This document shows positions 34,408 to 42,957 of a stretch of 64,000 nt of DNA, in pieces. Numbering within the stretch: the first letter of the stretch is position 1; each line of letters starts with the position of its first letter. The notes beneath the pieces were generated by a model, which saw only the letters and a program-made list of their open reading frames with translations, did not search any database and was not told the origin of the DNA. Source of the DNA: UBA668 sp041394605 (GTDB lineage: Bacteria > Actinomycetota > Acidimicrobiia > Acidimicrobiales > Ilumatobacteraceae); NCBI GenBank assembly GCA_041394605.1, contig JAWKHX010000019.1, positions 1 through 64,000 of the forward strand, read 5' to 3'. A program made the translations under genes and the position numbers.

Positions 34408-35211
34408 ATGGGTCGCCGCTTCCGCCTCACCGTCGCCTACGACGGCTCCGGCTTCCACGGGTTCGCCGAGCACGACGGTGTGCGCACCGTGATGGGCGAT
34501 CTGCGCGCCGCGATGGAGCGCGTTCTCCAGGTGCCGATGCCGCTGGTGGGTGCCGGCCGCACCGACGCGGGCGTGCACGCCTGGGGCCAGGTGGTCAGCG
34601 GTGACCTGCCCGACGAGGTGTACGACGCCGATCTGGCCGGCCTGCAACGCCGGCTGAACAAGATGCTGGCACCCGAGATCGCCGTGCGCGACGGTGCGTT
34701 CACCACCGACCCCGAGTTCAGCGCGCGGTTCAGCGCCACCTACCGCCACTACCGCTACCTCGTCTACAACGCCCCGGTCCACCACCCGCTGCTGGCCCGC
34801 ACGGCATGGCACCTGCGCCAGCCGCTGGCGCTGTGGGCGATGAACCTCGCCTGCGACCCGATCATCGGCGAACACGACTTCGCCACCTTCTGCCGGCGCC
34901 CGAAGACGCCGGACGACCAGCCACCGGTGTCGCTCGTGCGCCGGGTGCTGAGCGCCGAATGGTTCGACGTGCCAGGCGATGTGCCGGGCATGCTGCGGTT
35001 CGAGATCCGGGCCACGGCGTTCTGCCACCAGATGGTCCGCTCGCTGGTCGGCACCATGGTGGACGTGGGGCTGGGACGGCTCCATGCCGGCGACATGAGG
35101 GCGATGCTGCTGCGCCGCGACCGTGCCGCTGCGGGACAGGTAGCACCCCCGCACGGCCTGGTGCTGTGGGAAGTGGGGTACTCCGACGCCGACGGCGGAC
35201 CCAGCCACTGA
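34408..35211 (+). CDS. truA: tRNA pseudouridine(38-40) synthase TruA
   Basis: It modifies the anticodon stem of many tRNAs. The catalytic Asp lies in GAGRTDAGVHAWGQVV (about residue 53). Other family segments are RRLNKMLAPEIAVRDGAF, FSARFSATYRHYRYLVYN and AFCHQMVRSLVGTMVDVG. The length is 267 residues. In actinobacteria truA normally follows rplQ; here 3.4 kb of other genes lies between them. Confidence 0.94.
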   Translation: MGRRFRLTVAYDGSGFHGFAEHDGVRTVMGDLRAAMERVLQVPMPLVGAGRTDAGVHAWGQVVSGDLPDEVYDADLAGLQRRLNKMLAPEIAVRDGAFTTDPEFSARFSATYRHYRYLVYNAPVHHPLLARTAWHLRQPLALWAMNLACDPIIGEHDFATFCRRPKTPDDQPPVSLVRRVLSAEWFDVPGDVPGMLRFEIRATAFCHQMVRSLVGTMVDVGLGRLHAGDMRAMLLRRDRAAAGQVAPPHGLVLWEVGYSDADGGPSH

Positions 35212-35231
35212 CGGCTTTTCGCGCCAGTCGA

Positions 35232-35261
35232 TTGTGAGTAGGGCGAACTGGCCCGTATCAT
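35232..35261 (+). promoter_or_regulatory. Promoter candidate for rplM-rpsI
   Basis: TTGTGA (35232-35237) and TATCAT (35256-35261) are 18 bases apart, about 70 bases before the rplM start and just downstream of truA. Confidence 0.5.
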
Positions 35262-35272
35262 TTCACGGTTCC

Positions 35273-35312
35273 CCGGCGAGCATCGCCGGCACAGGGCCGC
35301 CCGGTGCGGCCC
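35273..35312 (+). promoter_or_regulatory. rplM leader with two perfect hairpins
   Basis: CCGGCGA/TCGCCGG (35273-35289, loop GCA) is followed at once by GGGCCGC/GCGGCCC (35294-35312, loop CCGGT). Both are perfect 7-bp stems in the short 5' leader, ending 21 bases before the start codon. Such a tandem could be a binding site for L13 or S9, or a stability element. Confidence 0.45.
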
Positions 35313-35333
35313 CTCGATGTCAAAGGTTTCACG

Positions 35334-35780
35334 ATGAGCACGTACTCACCCAAAGCGAGCGAGATCACCCGCGCTTGGCACGTCATCGACGCCGAGGGCA
35401 TGGTGCTCGGCCGTCTCTGCACGGAAGTCGCGCGCATCCTGCGCGGCAAGCACAAGCCGATCTTCGCCCCGCACATCGACACCGGCGATCACGTCGTCAT
35501 CGTCAACGCCGACAAGGTGGTCCTCACCAAGGGCAAGGCCGACGCCAAGAACGTGTACCGCTACAGCGGCTACCCCGGCGGCCTGAAGACCGAGCGCTAC
35601 TCGGACCTGCTGGGCCGCGATGCCGCCGAGGCCATCCGCCGCAGCGTCAAGGGCATGCTGCCGAAGGGGCCGCTCGGCCGTCAGCAGATGAAGAAGCTGA
35701 AGGTGTACGCGGGGCCCGAGCACCCGCACGCCGCCCAGATGCCCGTCGTCCACGAGATCGCAGCGGCGAAGGCCCGCTGA
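35334..35780 (+). CDS. rplM: 50S ribosomal protein L13
   Basis: An early assembly protein. The start ATG has AAAGG upstream, and MSTYSPKASEITRAWHVIDA is the actinobacterial opening. The core RLCTEVARILRGKHKPIFAP, KAYRYSGYPGG-like segment (here NVYRYSGYPGG) and the C-terminal MLPKGPLGRQQMKKLKVYAG are standard. The length is 148 residues. rpsI follows 20 bases downstream as its usual partner. Confidence 0.96.
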   Translation: MSTYSPKASEITRAWHVIDAEGMVLGRLCTEVARILRGKHKPIFAPHIDTGDHVVIVNADKVVLTKGKADAKNVYRYSGYPGGLKTERYSDLLGRDAAEAIRRSVKGMLPKGPLGRQQMKKLKVYAGPEHPHAAQMPVVHEIAAAKAR

Positions 35781-35800
35781 GCCTGAAGAGGTAGATGCAC

Positions 35801-36196
35801 ATGGCCACCAAGCCGCTCACCCAGACCACCGGCCGCCGCAAGGAGGCCGTTGCCCGTGCCCGCCTGCGGCCCGGCAACGGCACCCACACCATCAACGGCA
35901 AGGCCTTCGACGTGTACTTCCCCACGGCGATGCAGCGGATGATCGTCACCGAGGCGCTGCGCGTCGTGGAGGCCGAAGAGGCCTACGACGTGGACGCCAC
36001 CATCCATGGCGGCGGTTCCAGCGGCCAGGCCGGCGCGCTGCGCATGGCCATCGCCCGCTCGCTGGTGGAGATCGACCCCGAGAGCCGCCCGGCGCTGAAG
36101 AAGGCCGGCCTCCTCACCCGCGACCCGCGGAAGAAGGAGAGCAAGAAGTACGGCCTCGTCAAGGCTCGTAAGGCCAAGCAGTACACCAAGCGCTGA
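35801..36196 (+). CDS. rpsI: 30S ribosomal protein S9
   Basis: Its C-terminal tail reaches the P-site tRNA. The tail KARKAKQYTKR is intact, and the core shows TGRRKEAVARARLRPGNGTH, GGGSSGQAGALRMAIARSLV and GLLTRDPRKKESKKYG. I chose ATG 35801 over ATG 35795 because the GAGG ribosome site at 35788-35791 is 9 bases from the former and only 3 from the latter. A strong terminator follows. Confidence 0.96.
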   Translation: MATKPLTQTTGRRKEAVARARLRPGNGTHTINGKAFDVYFPTAMQRMIVTEALRVVEAEEAYDVDATIHGGGSSGQAGALRMAIARSLVEIDPESRPALKKAGLLTRDPRKKESKKYGLVKARKAKQYTKR

Positions 36197-36231
36197 TTCG
36201 TCGGCGCCGGCCCTGCCGAGATCCGATGCGC

Positions 36232-36275
36232 ACCGCGCCCCGACCGCCCGCCGGTCCGGGCGCGGTCGCCGTTTT
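36232..36275 (+). terminator. Intrinsic terminator after rpsI
   Basis: A perfect 9-bp stem (ACCGCGCCC/GGGCGCGGT, 36232-36240 and 36258-36266) encloses a further GACC/GGTC stem, and GTTTT follows 5 bases later. It is the best intrinsic terminator in the window. Confidence 0.75.
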
Positions 36276-36287
36276 CCTGCACAGTCC

Positions 36288-36303
36288 GCCTTTACGTAAA
36301 GGC
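36288..36303. promoter_or_regulatory. Perfect 16-bp palindrome upstream of glmM
   Basis: GCCTTTACGTAAAGGC lies between the rpsI terminator and glmM, about 70 bases before the start codon. Its AT-rich core (TTTACGTAAA) stands out in this DNA and has the form of a dimer-binding operator. No regulator can be assigned. Confidence 0.45.
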
Positions 36304-36371
36304 TGTCGGGTCATGACCAGGGTGTTCGTCTCTGGGTTCTTGACACAGACATGGACAGAGGGGGTTCGGGC

Positions 36372-37682
36372 GTGAGCCTGAAGTTCGGCACCGACGGGGT
36401 GCGCGGCGTGGCGCTCACCGAACTGACCCCGGTGTTCGCCGCCCGGCTGGGCCGTGCTGCGGCCACCGTCCTCGGTCCGGGGCGCTGGCTGATCGGCCGC
36501 GACCCGCGGGAGAGCAGCCAGGTGCTGGCCGACGCGCTGGCTGCCGGTCTGGTGGCCGGTGGGGCCGAGCCGGTGGACGCAGGGGTACTGCCCACCCCGG
36601 CGCTGGCCTACCTGTCGGACCTGTTGGCCGCGCCCGCCGCGATGGTCACTGCATCGCACAACCCGTGGCACGACAACGGCGTGAAGGTGTTCGCCGCCGG
36701 CGGGCTGAAGCTGCCCGACGAGGTGGAGCGGGCCATCGAGGCCGCGCTGCACCAACCCGGTCTGGCGGACGTGCCGCAGGATGCCGGGGCCGTGGCCGCC
36801 GTGCACGGGGCCGACGACTATGTGCGTCACCGGGTCGACGGCGCGGTGTCACTGGACGGCCTGCGTGTGGTGCTGGACTGCGCCAACGGGGCGATGAGCG
36901 CGGTGGCCCCGGAGGTCTTCCGAGCGCTGGGCGCCGACATCACGGTCATCCACGCCGCACCCGACGGCCGCAACATCAACCACCACTGCGGTGCCACGCA
37001 CACCGAGTCGCTGCAGGCCGCCGTCGTGGCGCATGGCGCGGCGTTGGGTCTGGCATTCGACGGTGATGGCGACCGGGTCATCGCCGTCGACCATCTCGGC
37101 CGGGTGGTGGACGGCGACCGGCTGATCGCGCTTGCCGCGCTCCAGTTGCACGAGCAGGGCGCGCTGCACCACGACACCGTCGTCGTCACGGTGATGAGCA
37201 ACCTCGGCTTCCACCGGGCGATGGAGGCCGCCGGCATCCATGTGGTCACCACCTCGGTGGGCGACCGCTACGTGCTCGAGGCGCTGGACGCCGGTGGCTT
37301 CAGCGTCGGCGGCGAGCAGAGCGGCCACATCATCTACCGCGACCTGGCGACGACCGGCGACGGCCTGCTGGCCGGCCTCCGGCTGGCCCAGTTCGTGCAC
37401 GGCCATCACCGCCCGCTCGCGGACCTGGCCGCTGAGGTGATGACCGGCTACCCGCAGGTACTCGTCAACGTGAAGGTGGCCGAGCGTCACCCCCACGTGG
37501 CCGATGAGTTGGCCGCCGAAGTGGCCGCCGCCGAGGCTCGCCTGGGTGGTGAGGGCCGGGTGCTGCTGCGCGCCAGCGGCACCGAACCGCTGGTGCGGGT
37601 GATGGTGGAGGCGGCCTCGGACGACGTGGCCCGGTCGGTGGCCGACGATCTGGCAGCCACGGTGCGCGCCCGCTGGAGCTGA
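36372..37682 (+). CDS. glmM: Phosphoglucosamine mutase
   Basis: It converts glucosamine-6-phosphate to glucosamine-1-phosphate for UDP-GlcNAc and peptidoglycan. KFGTDGVRG opens the protein, the phosphoserine is in TASHNPWHDNG (about residue 96), the metal loop is FDGDGDRVI, and the sugar-binding GGEQSGHII and phosphate-binding RASGTEPLVRVMVE follow. I chose GTG 36372 (436 residues), preceded by GAGGGGG, over ATG 36351, which has no ribosome site. The GlmS-like gene follows. Confidence 0.94.
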   Translation: MSLKFGTDGVRGVALTELTPVFAARLGRAAATVLGPGRWLIGRDPRESSQVLADALAAGLVAGGAEPVDAGVLPTPALAYLSDLLAAPAAMVTASHNPWHDNGVKVFAAGGLKLPDEVERAIEAALHQPGLADVPQDAGAVAAVHGADDYVRHRVDGAVSLDGLRVVLDCANGAMSAVAPEVFRALGADITVIHAAPDGRNINHHCGATHTESLQAAVVAHGAALGLAFDGDGDRVIAVDHLGRVVDGDRLIALAALQLHEQGALHHDTVVVTVMSNLGFHRAMEAAGIHVVTTSVGDRYVLEALDAGGFSVGGEQSGHIIYRDLATTGDGLLAGLRLAQFVHGHHRPLADLAAEVMTGYPQVLVNVKVAERHPHVADELAAEVAAAEARLGGEGRVLLRASGTEPLVRVMVEAASDDVARSVADDLAATVRARWS

Positions 37683-37793
37683 CGTCCGGGAAGCGCGCGG
37701 CGGCGACCCGAACATCAACGGATCGTCAGGATGTGCTGTGGATCGGGCGGCCGACCGTACCCCGGTACGACCGCTCGGTAACCTTTCCGTCAT

Positions 37794-40700
37794 ATGTGTG
37801 GCATCGTCGCGATCGTGTCCCGGCCGAGCAGCCGGCCGACCCCCACCGAAACCGAGGTCATCGGCCTGCTCGACGCGGCGGTCGCCGCCGCCGACGTGGC
37901 CGCTGCCGCCTCCGCCGTGGGTGAGGTGGACCGCCTGCTGCACGGCATGCCCGGCATGCGGACGCTGGTGGGCCGCCACGAGCTCGTCGCCGCGCTGACC
38001 GCCCGGCTGGACCAGTTGGACGGCCGCATCGCCACCGAGGAACGGGCCTTGGAGGCGGCCGACGGGCTGGCACCGGAGGAACTGGAAGCGGCCAGCGCCG
38101 CGCTGCTGGCGCTGCGCGACGCCGTCTGGGCGGTGCGGCGCGACCGGCTGCGCACCGCTGCCGAGGTCGGCGCCCTGGCGGGCCGCGACGCCGGCGATGC
38201 AGCCGTTGCCGGCTACTTGTCCATCCAGCAGGCGCTCAGCGCCATCGACCGCATGGAGGTGCGCGGCCGCGACAGCGCCGGGATCCATGTGTTCGTGTGG
38301 GGCCATGGGCTGGACCCCGGCGACCCCTCCGTGGCTGCCGCGCTGGCCGAGCGCGACCGCGACCCGCTGTTCCAGAGTGGCTCCGTGCGTGAGGCCGGCC
38401 CATCGCTGGGCTTCGTGTACAAGGCGGCGGCCGAGATCGGCGAGTTGGGCGACAATGTGCGTGCGCTGCGCGCTGCGGTGCAGGCCGATGCCCTGTTGCG
38501 CCGGGCACTCAGCAATCCCGCCGCCCGGGCCACGGTGCTCGGCCACACCCGCTGGGCCAGTGTGGGCATCATCAGCGAGCCCAACTGCCACCCGGTGAAC
38601 GGTGAGCAGATGGAGCAGTCGGCCGGCGGCACCTGCCCGTACACCGTGGCAGTGCTGAACGGCGACGTGGACAACCACGCCGACCTGAAGGTCAACCACG
38701 GCCTGCGGATCGCCGGCCCGATCACCACCGACGCGAAGGTCATCCCGGCCGTCATGTCCATCCACGCAGCGGGTGGCCACCCGCTGGCGGAGAGCTTCCG
38801 CCGCACGGTGGCCGAGTTCGAGGGCAGCGTCGCCATCGCCGCCCAGGCCGCCGACGACCCCGACCAGGTGTACCTGGCGCTGCGCGGCAGCGGCCAGGCG
38901 CTGTACGTGGGCCTGGGCGAGGATCTCTTCATCGTCGCCAGCGAGCCCTACGGCGTGGTGGAGGAGACCATGCGCTACGTGCGGGTGGACGGCGAGACCC
39001 CATCTCCGTCGGGCAGCCGCGGCCAGGTGTTCGTGCTGGACGGCCGCCAGGCCGGCGAGTTGGCCGGCGTGCAGCGGATGGCCTACGACGGCGGCCCGCT
39101 GCCGGTGGCAGAGCGCGAGGTGGTCACGGCACAGGTCACGACGCGGGACATCGACCGCGGCGACGCGCCCCACTTCCTGCTGAAGGAGATCAGCGAGGCG
39201 CCGCAGAGCTTCCGCAAGACCGTGCGCGGCAAGCTGGTGGACGGCCCGGCGGGCCTGCGCGCCGAGGTGGGCGAGCGGGCCCTGCCGGCCGACGTCGCCG
39301 CCCGCCTGCGCGACGGTTCCATCACCCGGGTGCGGGTCATCGGTCAGGGCACCGCCGCCGTCGCCGGCCGCAGCATGGCCGAGGTGCTGGACGTGCTCTG
39401 TGACGGCACGATGGACGTGGGCGCCATCACGGCAACGGAGCTGTCCGGCTTCCACCTCCGTCTTGACCTGTCCGACACGCTGATCGTTGCGGTCAGCCAG
39501 AGCGGCACCACTACGGACACCAACCGCACGGTGGACCTCGCCCGGGGCCGCGGCGCCGCAGTGCTGGCCATCGTCAACCGCCGCAACAGCGATCTCACCG
39601 ACAAGGCCGACGGCGTGATGTACACCAGCGACGGCCGCGACGTGGAGATGAGCGTCGCCAGCACCAAGGCGTTCTACGCCCAGGTGGCCGCCGGGGTGCT
39701 GCTGGCCTGCGCCATCAGCGAAGCGGCCGGGCGGGGCACCGCGGAGCGCCGCGCCGCCCTGCTGGCCTCCCTGCGCGACGTGCCCGAGGCGATGCTCGGC
39801 GTGCTGGCCAACCGGCCGGCCATCGCCGACGCGGCTCGCCGGTTCGCCCCGCAGAAGCGCTACTGGGCCATCGTCGGCAACGGCCCGAACACGGTGGCCG
39901 CCGCCGAGGTGCGGATCAAGCTCAGCGAGCTCTGCTACAAGTCCATCGCCTGCGACGTCACCGAGGACAAGAAGCACATCGATCTCTCCAGCGAGCCGCT
40001 GATCCTCGTGTGCGCCGCCGGCCTGGTGGGTGGCACCGCCGACGACGTGGCCAAGGAGGTCGCGATCTACAAGGCCCACAAGGCCACTCCGATCGTGGTC
40101 GCCACCGAGGCCGACGAGCGGTTCGCCGCCGCCAGCGCGGTGCTCACCGTGCCCGCACTGCACCCGTCGCTGGCGTTCATCCTCTCGGCGATGACGGGCC
40201 ATCTCTTCGGCTATGAAGCCGCGCTGGCCATCGACGCATCGGCCCGGCCGTTGCGCGAGGCCCGCGAAGTCATCGAGGACGCGCTGGCTCACCACACCGA
40301 CGGCGACGCCGTCCTGGCCGCGGTGCGCCGCAGCATCACGCCCGCCGCGGACCGCTTCCTCGACGGCCTGCGGGCAGGCGGGTACGACGGCCACCTGGAG
40401 GCCTCCACCGCGGTCCGCCTGGTGGGCCTGCTGCGCGACCTGGCCACGGACTCCCCGCTCGAGGCGTACCAGCGGGCCACCGGCCGCGTCGCCACGCCGA
40501 GCATGCTGGTGGACGACGTCACCGCCGCGCTCACCCGGGCCATCGAGGAGCTCACCCGCCCGGTGGACGCCATCAAGCACCAGGCCAAGACCGTCACGGT
40601 CGGCATCAGCCGCAACGACGAGGGCGTGCTGGACCGCGCGCTCGTGCAGGCGACCCTCCAGGCCGGCGCGGGGCGCGACCGCCTCAGCTACCGCACGCTG

Positions 40701-41192
40701 AAGGTGCTGGCCGACCTGGACCCCGCGGTGGAGGCCGTGGTGGGCTACACCCGCTACGCGATCGACGGCGACCCGGCGCTGCACGGCGGCGCCACCATCG
40801 CCATCGTGGATCGCGGCGGCCTGTCGCTGGAAGTGCCCAGCCGGGTGGAGCAGCAGTCCCAGTTGCGCGGCACGAAGCGCCGGGTGGCCAGCGAGAAGGA
40901 AGTGCTGGTGGCCCGTGGGCGCAGCGATGGCCGCACGGTGCTGCTGGTGCCAGAGGTCAAGGGCGGGCACTGCACGGGCATCACCCTGCTGCACGTGCGC
41001 TTCCACGACCATCTGCCGGCGGCGGTCATGCGCGGCGTGCTGCAGGGCTACGACCGCCGCTACGACCGCCTGGTGGACTGGGTGACCGAGACCGAGGGCG
41101 AGTTCCGCGACGATCTGCTGGCCGACATGCCGGTGGCCGATCTGCTGATCCTGCCGATCTCGGAGACGGCCGACCACTGGCGCCGGCCGTGA
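37794..41192 (+). CDS. Giant GlmS-like amidotransferase/isomerase (1132 residues)
   Basis: GlmS makes glucosamine-6-phosphate from fructose-6-phosphate and glutamine and is normally about 610 residues. Here Cys2 (MCGIVAIVS) is followed by an insertion of about 140 helix-rich residues before VRGRDSAGIH; LGHTRWASVGIIS and LNGDVDNHADLK complete the glutaminase half. The first SIS domain has SQSGTTTDT and STKAFYAQ. The second (about residues 680-805) departs from GlmS: IKLSELCYKSI and DVTEDKKHIDL replace the usual KLKEISY and ELKHGP motifs. About 315 extra residues follow. Position after glmM and before acpS, nnr and alr supports an amino-sugar role, but a different substrate is possible. Confidence 0.8.
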   Translation: MCGIVAIVSRPSSRPTPTETEVIGLLDAAVAAADVAAAASAVGEVDRLLHGMPGMRTLVGRHELVAALTARLDQLDGRIATEERALEAADGLAPEELEAASAALLALRDAVWAVRRDRLRTAAEVGALAGRDAGDAAVAGYLSIQQALSAIDRMEVRGRDSAGIHVFVWGHGLDPGDPSVAAALAERDRDPLFQSGSVREAGPSLGFVYKAAAEIGELGDNVRALRAAVQADALLRRALSNPAARATVLGHTRWASVGIISEPNCHPVNGEQMEQSAGGTCPYTVAVLNGDVDNHADLKVNHGLRIAGPITTDAKVIPAVMSIHAAGGHPLAESFRRTVAEFEGSVAIAAQAADDPDQVYLALRGSGQALYVGLGEDLFIVASEPYGVVEETMRYVRVDGETPSPSGSRGQVFVLDGRQAGELAGVQRMAYDGGPLPVAEREVVTAQVTTRDIDRGDAPHFLLKEISEAPQSFRKTVRGKLVDGPAGLRAEVGERALPADVAARLRDGSITRVRVIGQGTAAVAGRSMAEVLDVLCDGTMDVGAITATELSGFHLRLDLSDTLIVAVSQSGTTTDTNRTVDLARGRGAAVLAIVNRRNSDLTDKADGVMYTSDGRDVEMSVASTKAFYAQVAAGVLLACAISEAAGRGTAERRAALLASLRDVPEAMLGVLANRPAIADAARRFAPQKRYWAIVGNGPNTVAAAEVRIKLSELCYKSIACDVTEDKKHIDLSSEPLILVCAAGLVGGTADDVAKEVAIYKAHKATPIVVATEADERFAAASAVLTVPALHPSLAFILSAMTGHLFGYEAALAIDASARPLREAREVIEDALAHHTDGDAVLAAVRRSITPAADRFLDGLRAGGYDGHLEASTAVRLVGLLRDLATDSPLEAYQRATGRVATPSMLVDDVTAALTRAIEELTRPVDAIKHQAKTVTVGISRNDEGVLDRALVQATLQAGAGRDRLSYRTLKVLADLDPAVEAVVGYTRYAIDGDPALHGGATIAIVDRGGLSLEVPSRVEQQSQLRGTKRRVASEKEVLVARGRSDGRTVLLVPEVKGGHCTGITLLHVRFHDHLPAAVMRGVLQGYDRRYDRLVDWVTETEGEFRDDLLADMPVADLLILPISETADHWRRP

Positions 41193-41572
41193 ACACGCCG
41201 GGCAGCGTGAAGGGCGTGGGCATCGACGCCGTGGACGTGGAACGCTTCCGCACGTCGCTGGCCCGAACGCCCGGCATGCGCGACCGGTTGTTCGTGGAGG
41301 AGGAACTGGCGTACGTGGCCCCGAAGGCGGACCCCGTGCCATCGCTGGCCGCCCGCTTCGCCGCGAGGGAGGCGGTGATGAAGGCGATGGGGCTGGGCCT
41401 CGGCGCATTCGGGTTCCACGAGGTGTGGGTCACCCGCGCGGAGTCCGGGGCGCCGGGCCTGCGGGTCACCGGGCGGGCGCAGGAGTTGGCGGTGGACCGC
41501 GGAATCACCCGCTGGCACGTCAGCATCACGCACACCGCGTCGGTGGCCATCGCCACGGTCATCGCCGAGTGA
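41189..41572 (+). CDS. acpS: Holo-[acyl-carrier-protein] synthase
   Basis: It transfers 4'-phosphopantetheine from CoA to acyl carrier protein. The magnesium site GVGIDAVDVERF lies near residue 8, and the second motif AARFAAREAVMKAMG near residue 55. WHVSITHTASVAIATV closes the fold. The GTG start overlaps the stop of the GlmS-like gene by 4 bases. At 127 residues it is normal. Confidence 0.94.
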   Translation: MNTPGSVKGVGIDAVDVERFRTSLARTPGMRDRLFVEEELAYVAPKADPVPSLAARFAAREAVMKAMGLGLGAFGFHEVWVTRAESGAPGLRVTGRAQELAVDRGITRWHVSITHTASVAIATVIAE

Positions 41573-41592
41573 CCGGCGCCTAGGCTGCGGCC

Positions 41593-42957
41593 ATGGTCCC
41601 GATCGTCACCCCGGAGGAGATGCGGACGGTGGACGCCGAGGCCACCGAGCCCACGGACGTGCTGATCGCCCGGGCCGGTGGTGCCGTGGCCCGGGCCGCG
41701 CTGCGGATGCTCGGCGGCACGTACGGGCGAGTGGTCAACGTGGTGGCTGGCAAGGGCAACAATGGCGCCGACGGGCGGGTGGCCGCTGCCCGCCTGGCCG
41801 AACGCGGCGTGAAGGTGCGGGTGTTCGACGCCGCCGGATGCCCGTCCGAACTGCCGCCGGCCGATTTGGTGATCGACGCCGCCTACGGGACCGGATTCCG
41901 CGGCGAGTGGAACCCGCCGGAAGTGGGCGATGCGATGGTGCTGGCGGTGGACATCCCGAGTGGCGTGGATGCGCTCACCGGTGGCGCTGCCGGCCCCGTA
42001 CTGGCTGCCGACCGCACGGTCACCTTCGCCGCCCTGAAGCCGGGCCTGCTGTTCCCGCCCGGCAGTGATCTGGCCGGGGCGGTGGAGGTGGCCGACATCG
42101 GTCTCGGGGCCGGCGTCGCCCGCCATGCCCACGCCGCGCTGGTACAGGGGGCGGACGTCGGCGGCTGGCTGCCCGCCCGCGAGCGCGATGCCCACAAGTG
42201 GCGCAGCGCGGTGCGGGTGGTGGCCGGCAGCATCGGCATGACGGGCGCGGCTGCCTTGGTGGCTGCGCCGCCATGCGCGGGTGCCGGCATCGTCCACCTG
42301 TCCAGCCCCGGCGCGCTGGTCACCTCCGCGCCGGTGGAGGTGGTGCAGCGCCCGGTCCCGATGACGGGCTGGGCGGCCACGGTGCTGGACACCCTGGATC
42401 GGTTCCACGCGCTCGTCGTCGGCCCCGGGCTCGGGCGGGAGGACGCCGCCACGGCAGAGGCTCGCCGCCTGGTGGTGGAAGCCGCGGTGCCCGCGGTGGT
42501 CGACGGCGACGGACTGTTCGCCATGGCGTGGAACGCGGAAGGCGCCGCCGCACTGCTGCGCCGGCGCACCCCGCCCACTGTGCTCACCCCGCACGACGGT
42601 GAGTACGCCATGCTCACCGGTGCCCCTCCCGGCGGCGACCGTTTGGTGGCCGCCCGCCGGCTGGCGGCCGACACGGGGTGTGTGGTGCTGCTGAAAGGTC
42701 CGGCCACCGTGGTTGCCGGGCCGGATGGGCGCACGCTGGTCGTCACGTCCGGCGACGAGCGGTTGGCCACCGCGGGCAGCGGCGACGTGCTGTCCGGCCT
42801 GATCGGCGCCCTGCTTGCCCGTGGGGTGCCGGCGCTGGAGGCTGCGGCCGCCGGAGCGTGGCTGCACGGCCGGGCGGCGGCAATGGCCCCGGCGGCGGGG
42901 CTGGTGGCGGGCGACATCGCCGACCACCTGCCCGCCGTGCTGGAGGAGTTGGCGTGA
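41593..42957 (+). CDS. nnr: Bifunctional NAD(P)H-hydrate repair enzyme
   Basis: It repairs damaged NADH and NADPH. The N-terminal YjeF epimerase domain (about residues 1-200) has AGKGNNGADGRVAAARL and VLAVDIPSGVDA. The C-terminal ADP-dependent dehydratase (about 215-450), a ribokinase-like fold, has TPHDGEYAMLTG and the nucleotide motif TAGSGDVLSGLIGALLARG. At 454 residues it is shorter than E. coli YjeF (515) but both halves are complete. It overlaps alr by 4 bases. Confidence 0.93.
   Translation: MVPIVTPEEMRTVDAEATEPTDVLIARAGGAVARAALRMLGGTYGRVVNVVAGKGNNGADGRVAAARLAERGVKVRVFDAAGCPSELPPADLVIDAAYGTGFRGEWNPPEVGDAMVLAVDIPSGVDALTGGAAGPVLAADRTVTFAALKPGLLFPPGSDLAGAVEVADIGLGAGVARHAHAALVQGADVGGWLPARERDAHKWRSAVRVVAGSIGMTGAAALVAAPPCAGAGIVHLSSPGALVTSAPVEVVQRPVPMTGWAATVLDTLDRFHALVVGPGLGREDAATAEARRLVVEAAVPAVVDGDGLFAMAWNAEGAAALLRRRTPPTVLTPHDGEYAMLTGAPPGGDRLVAARRLAADTGCVVLLKGPATVVAGPDGRTLVVTSGDERLATAGSGDVLSGLIGALLARGVPALEAAAAGAWLHGRAAAMAPAAGLVAGDIADHLPAVLEELA

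Noticed and set aside
36340..36345. TTGACA upstream of glmM as a -35 box
   Set aside because: The sequence 17 bases downstream is GC-rich with no -10 match.
37794..41192. Asparagine synthetase or glutamate synthase instead of a GlmS-like protein
   Set aside because: MCGIVAIVS alone would fit, but the two SIS domains with SQSGTTTDT and STKAFYAQ fit only the GlmS/SIS group.
36849..41408. Minus-strand open frame of 1519 codons across glmM, the GlmS-like gene and acpS
   Set aside because: It is antisense to clearly recognised genes, and its composition (His, Gly and Arg-rich) is that of a high-GC shadow frame.
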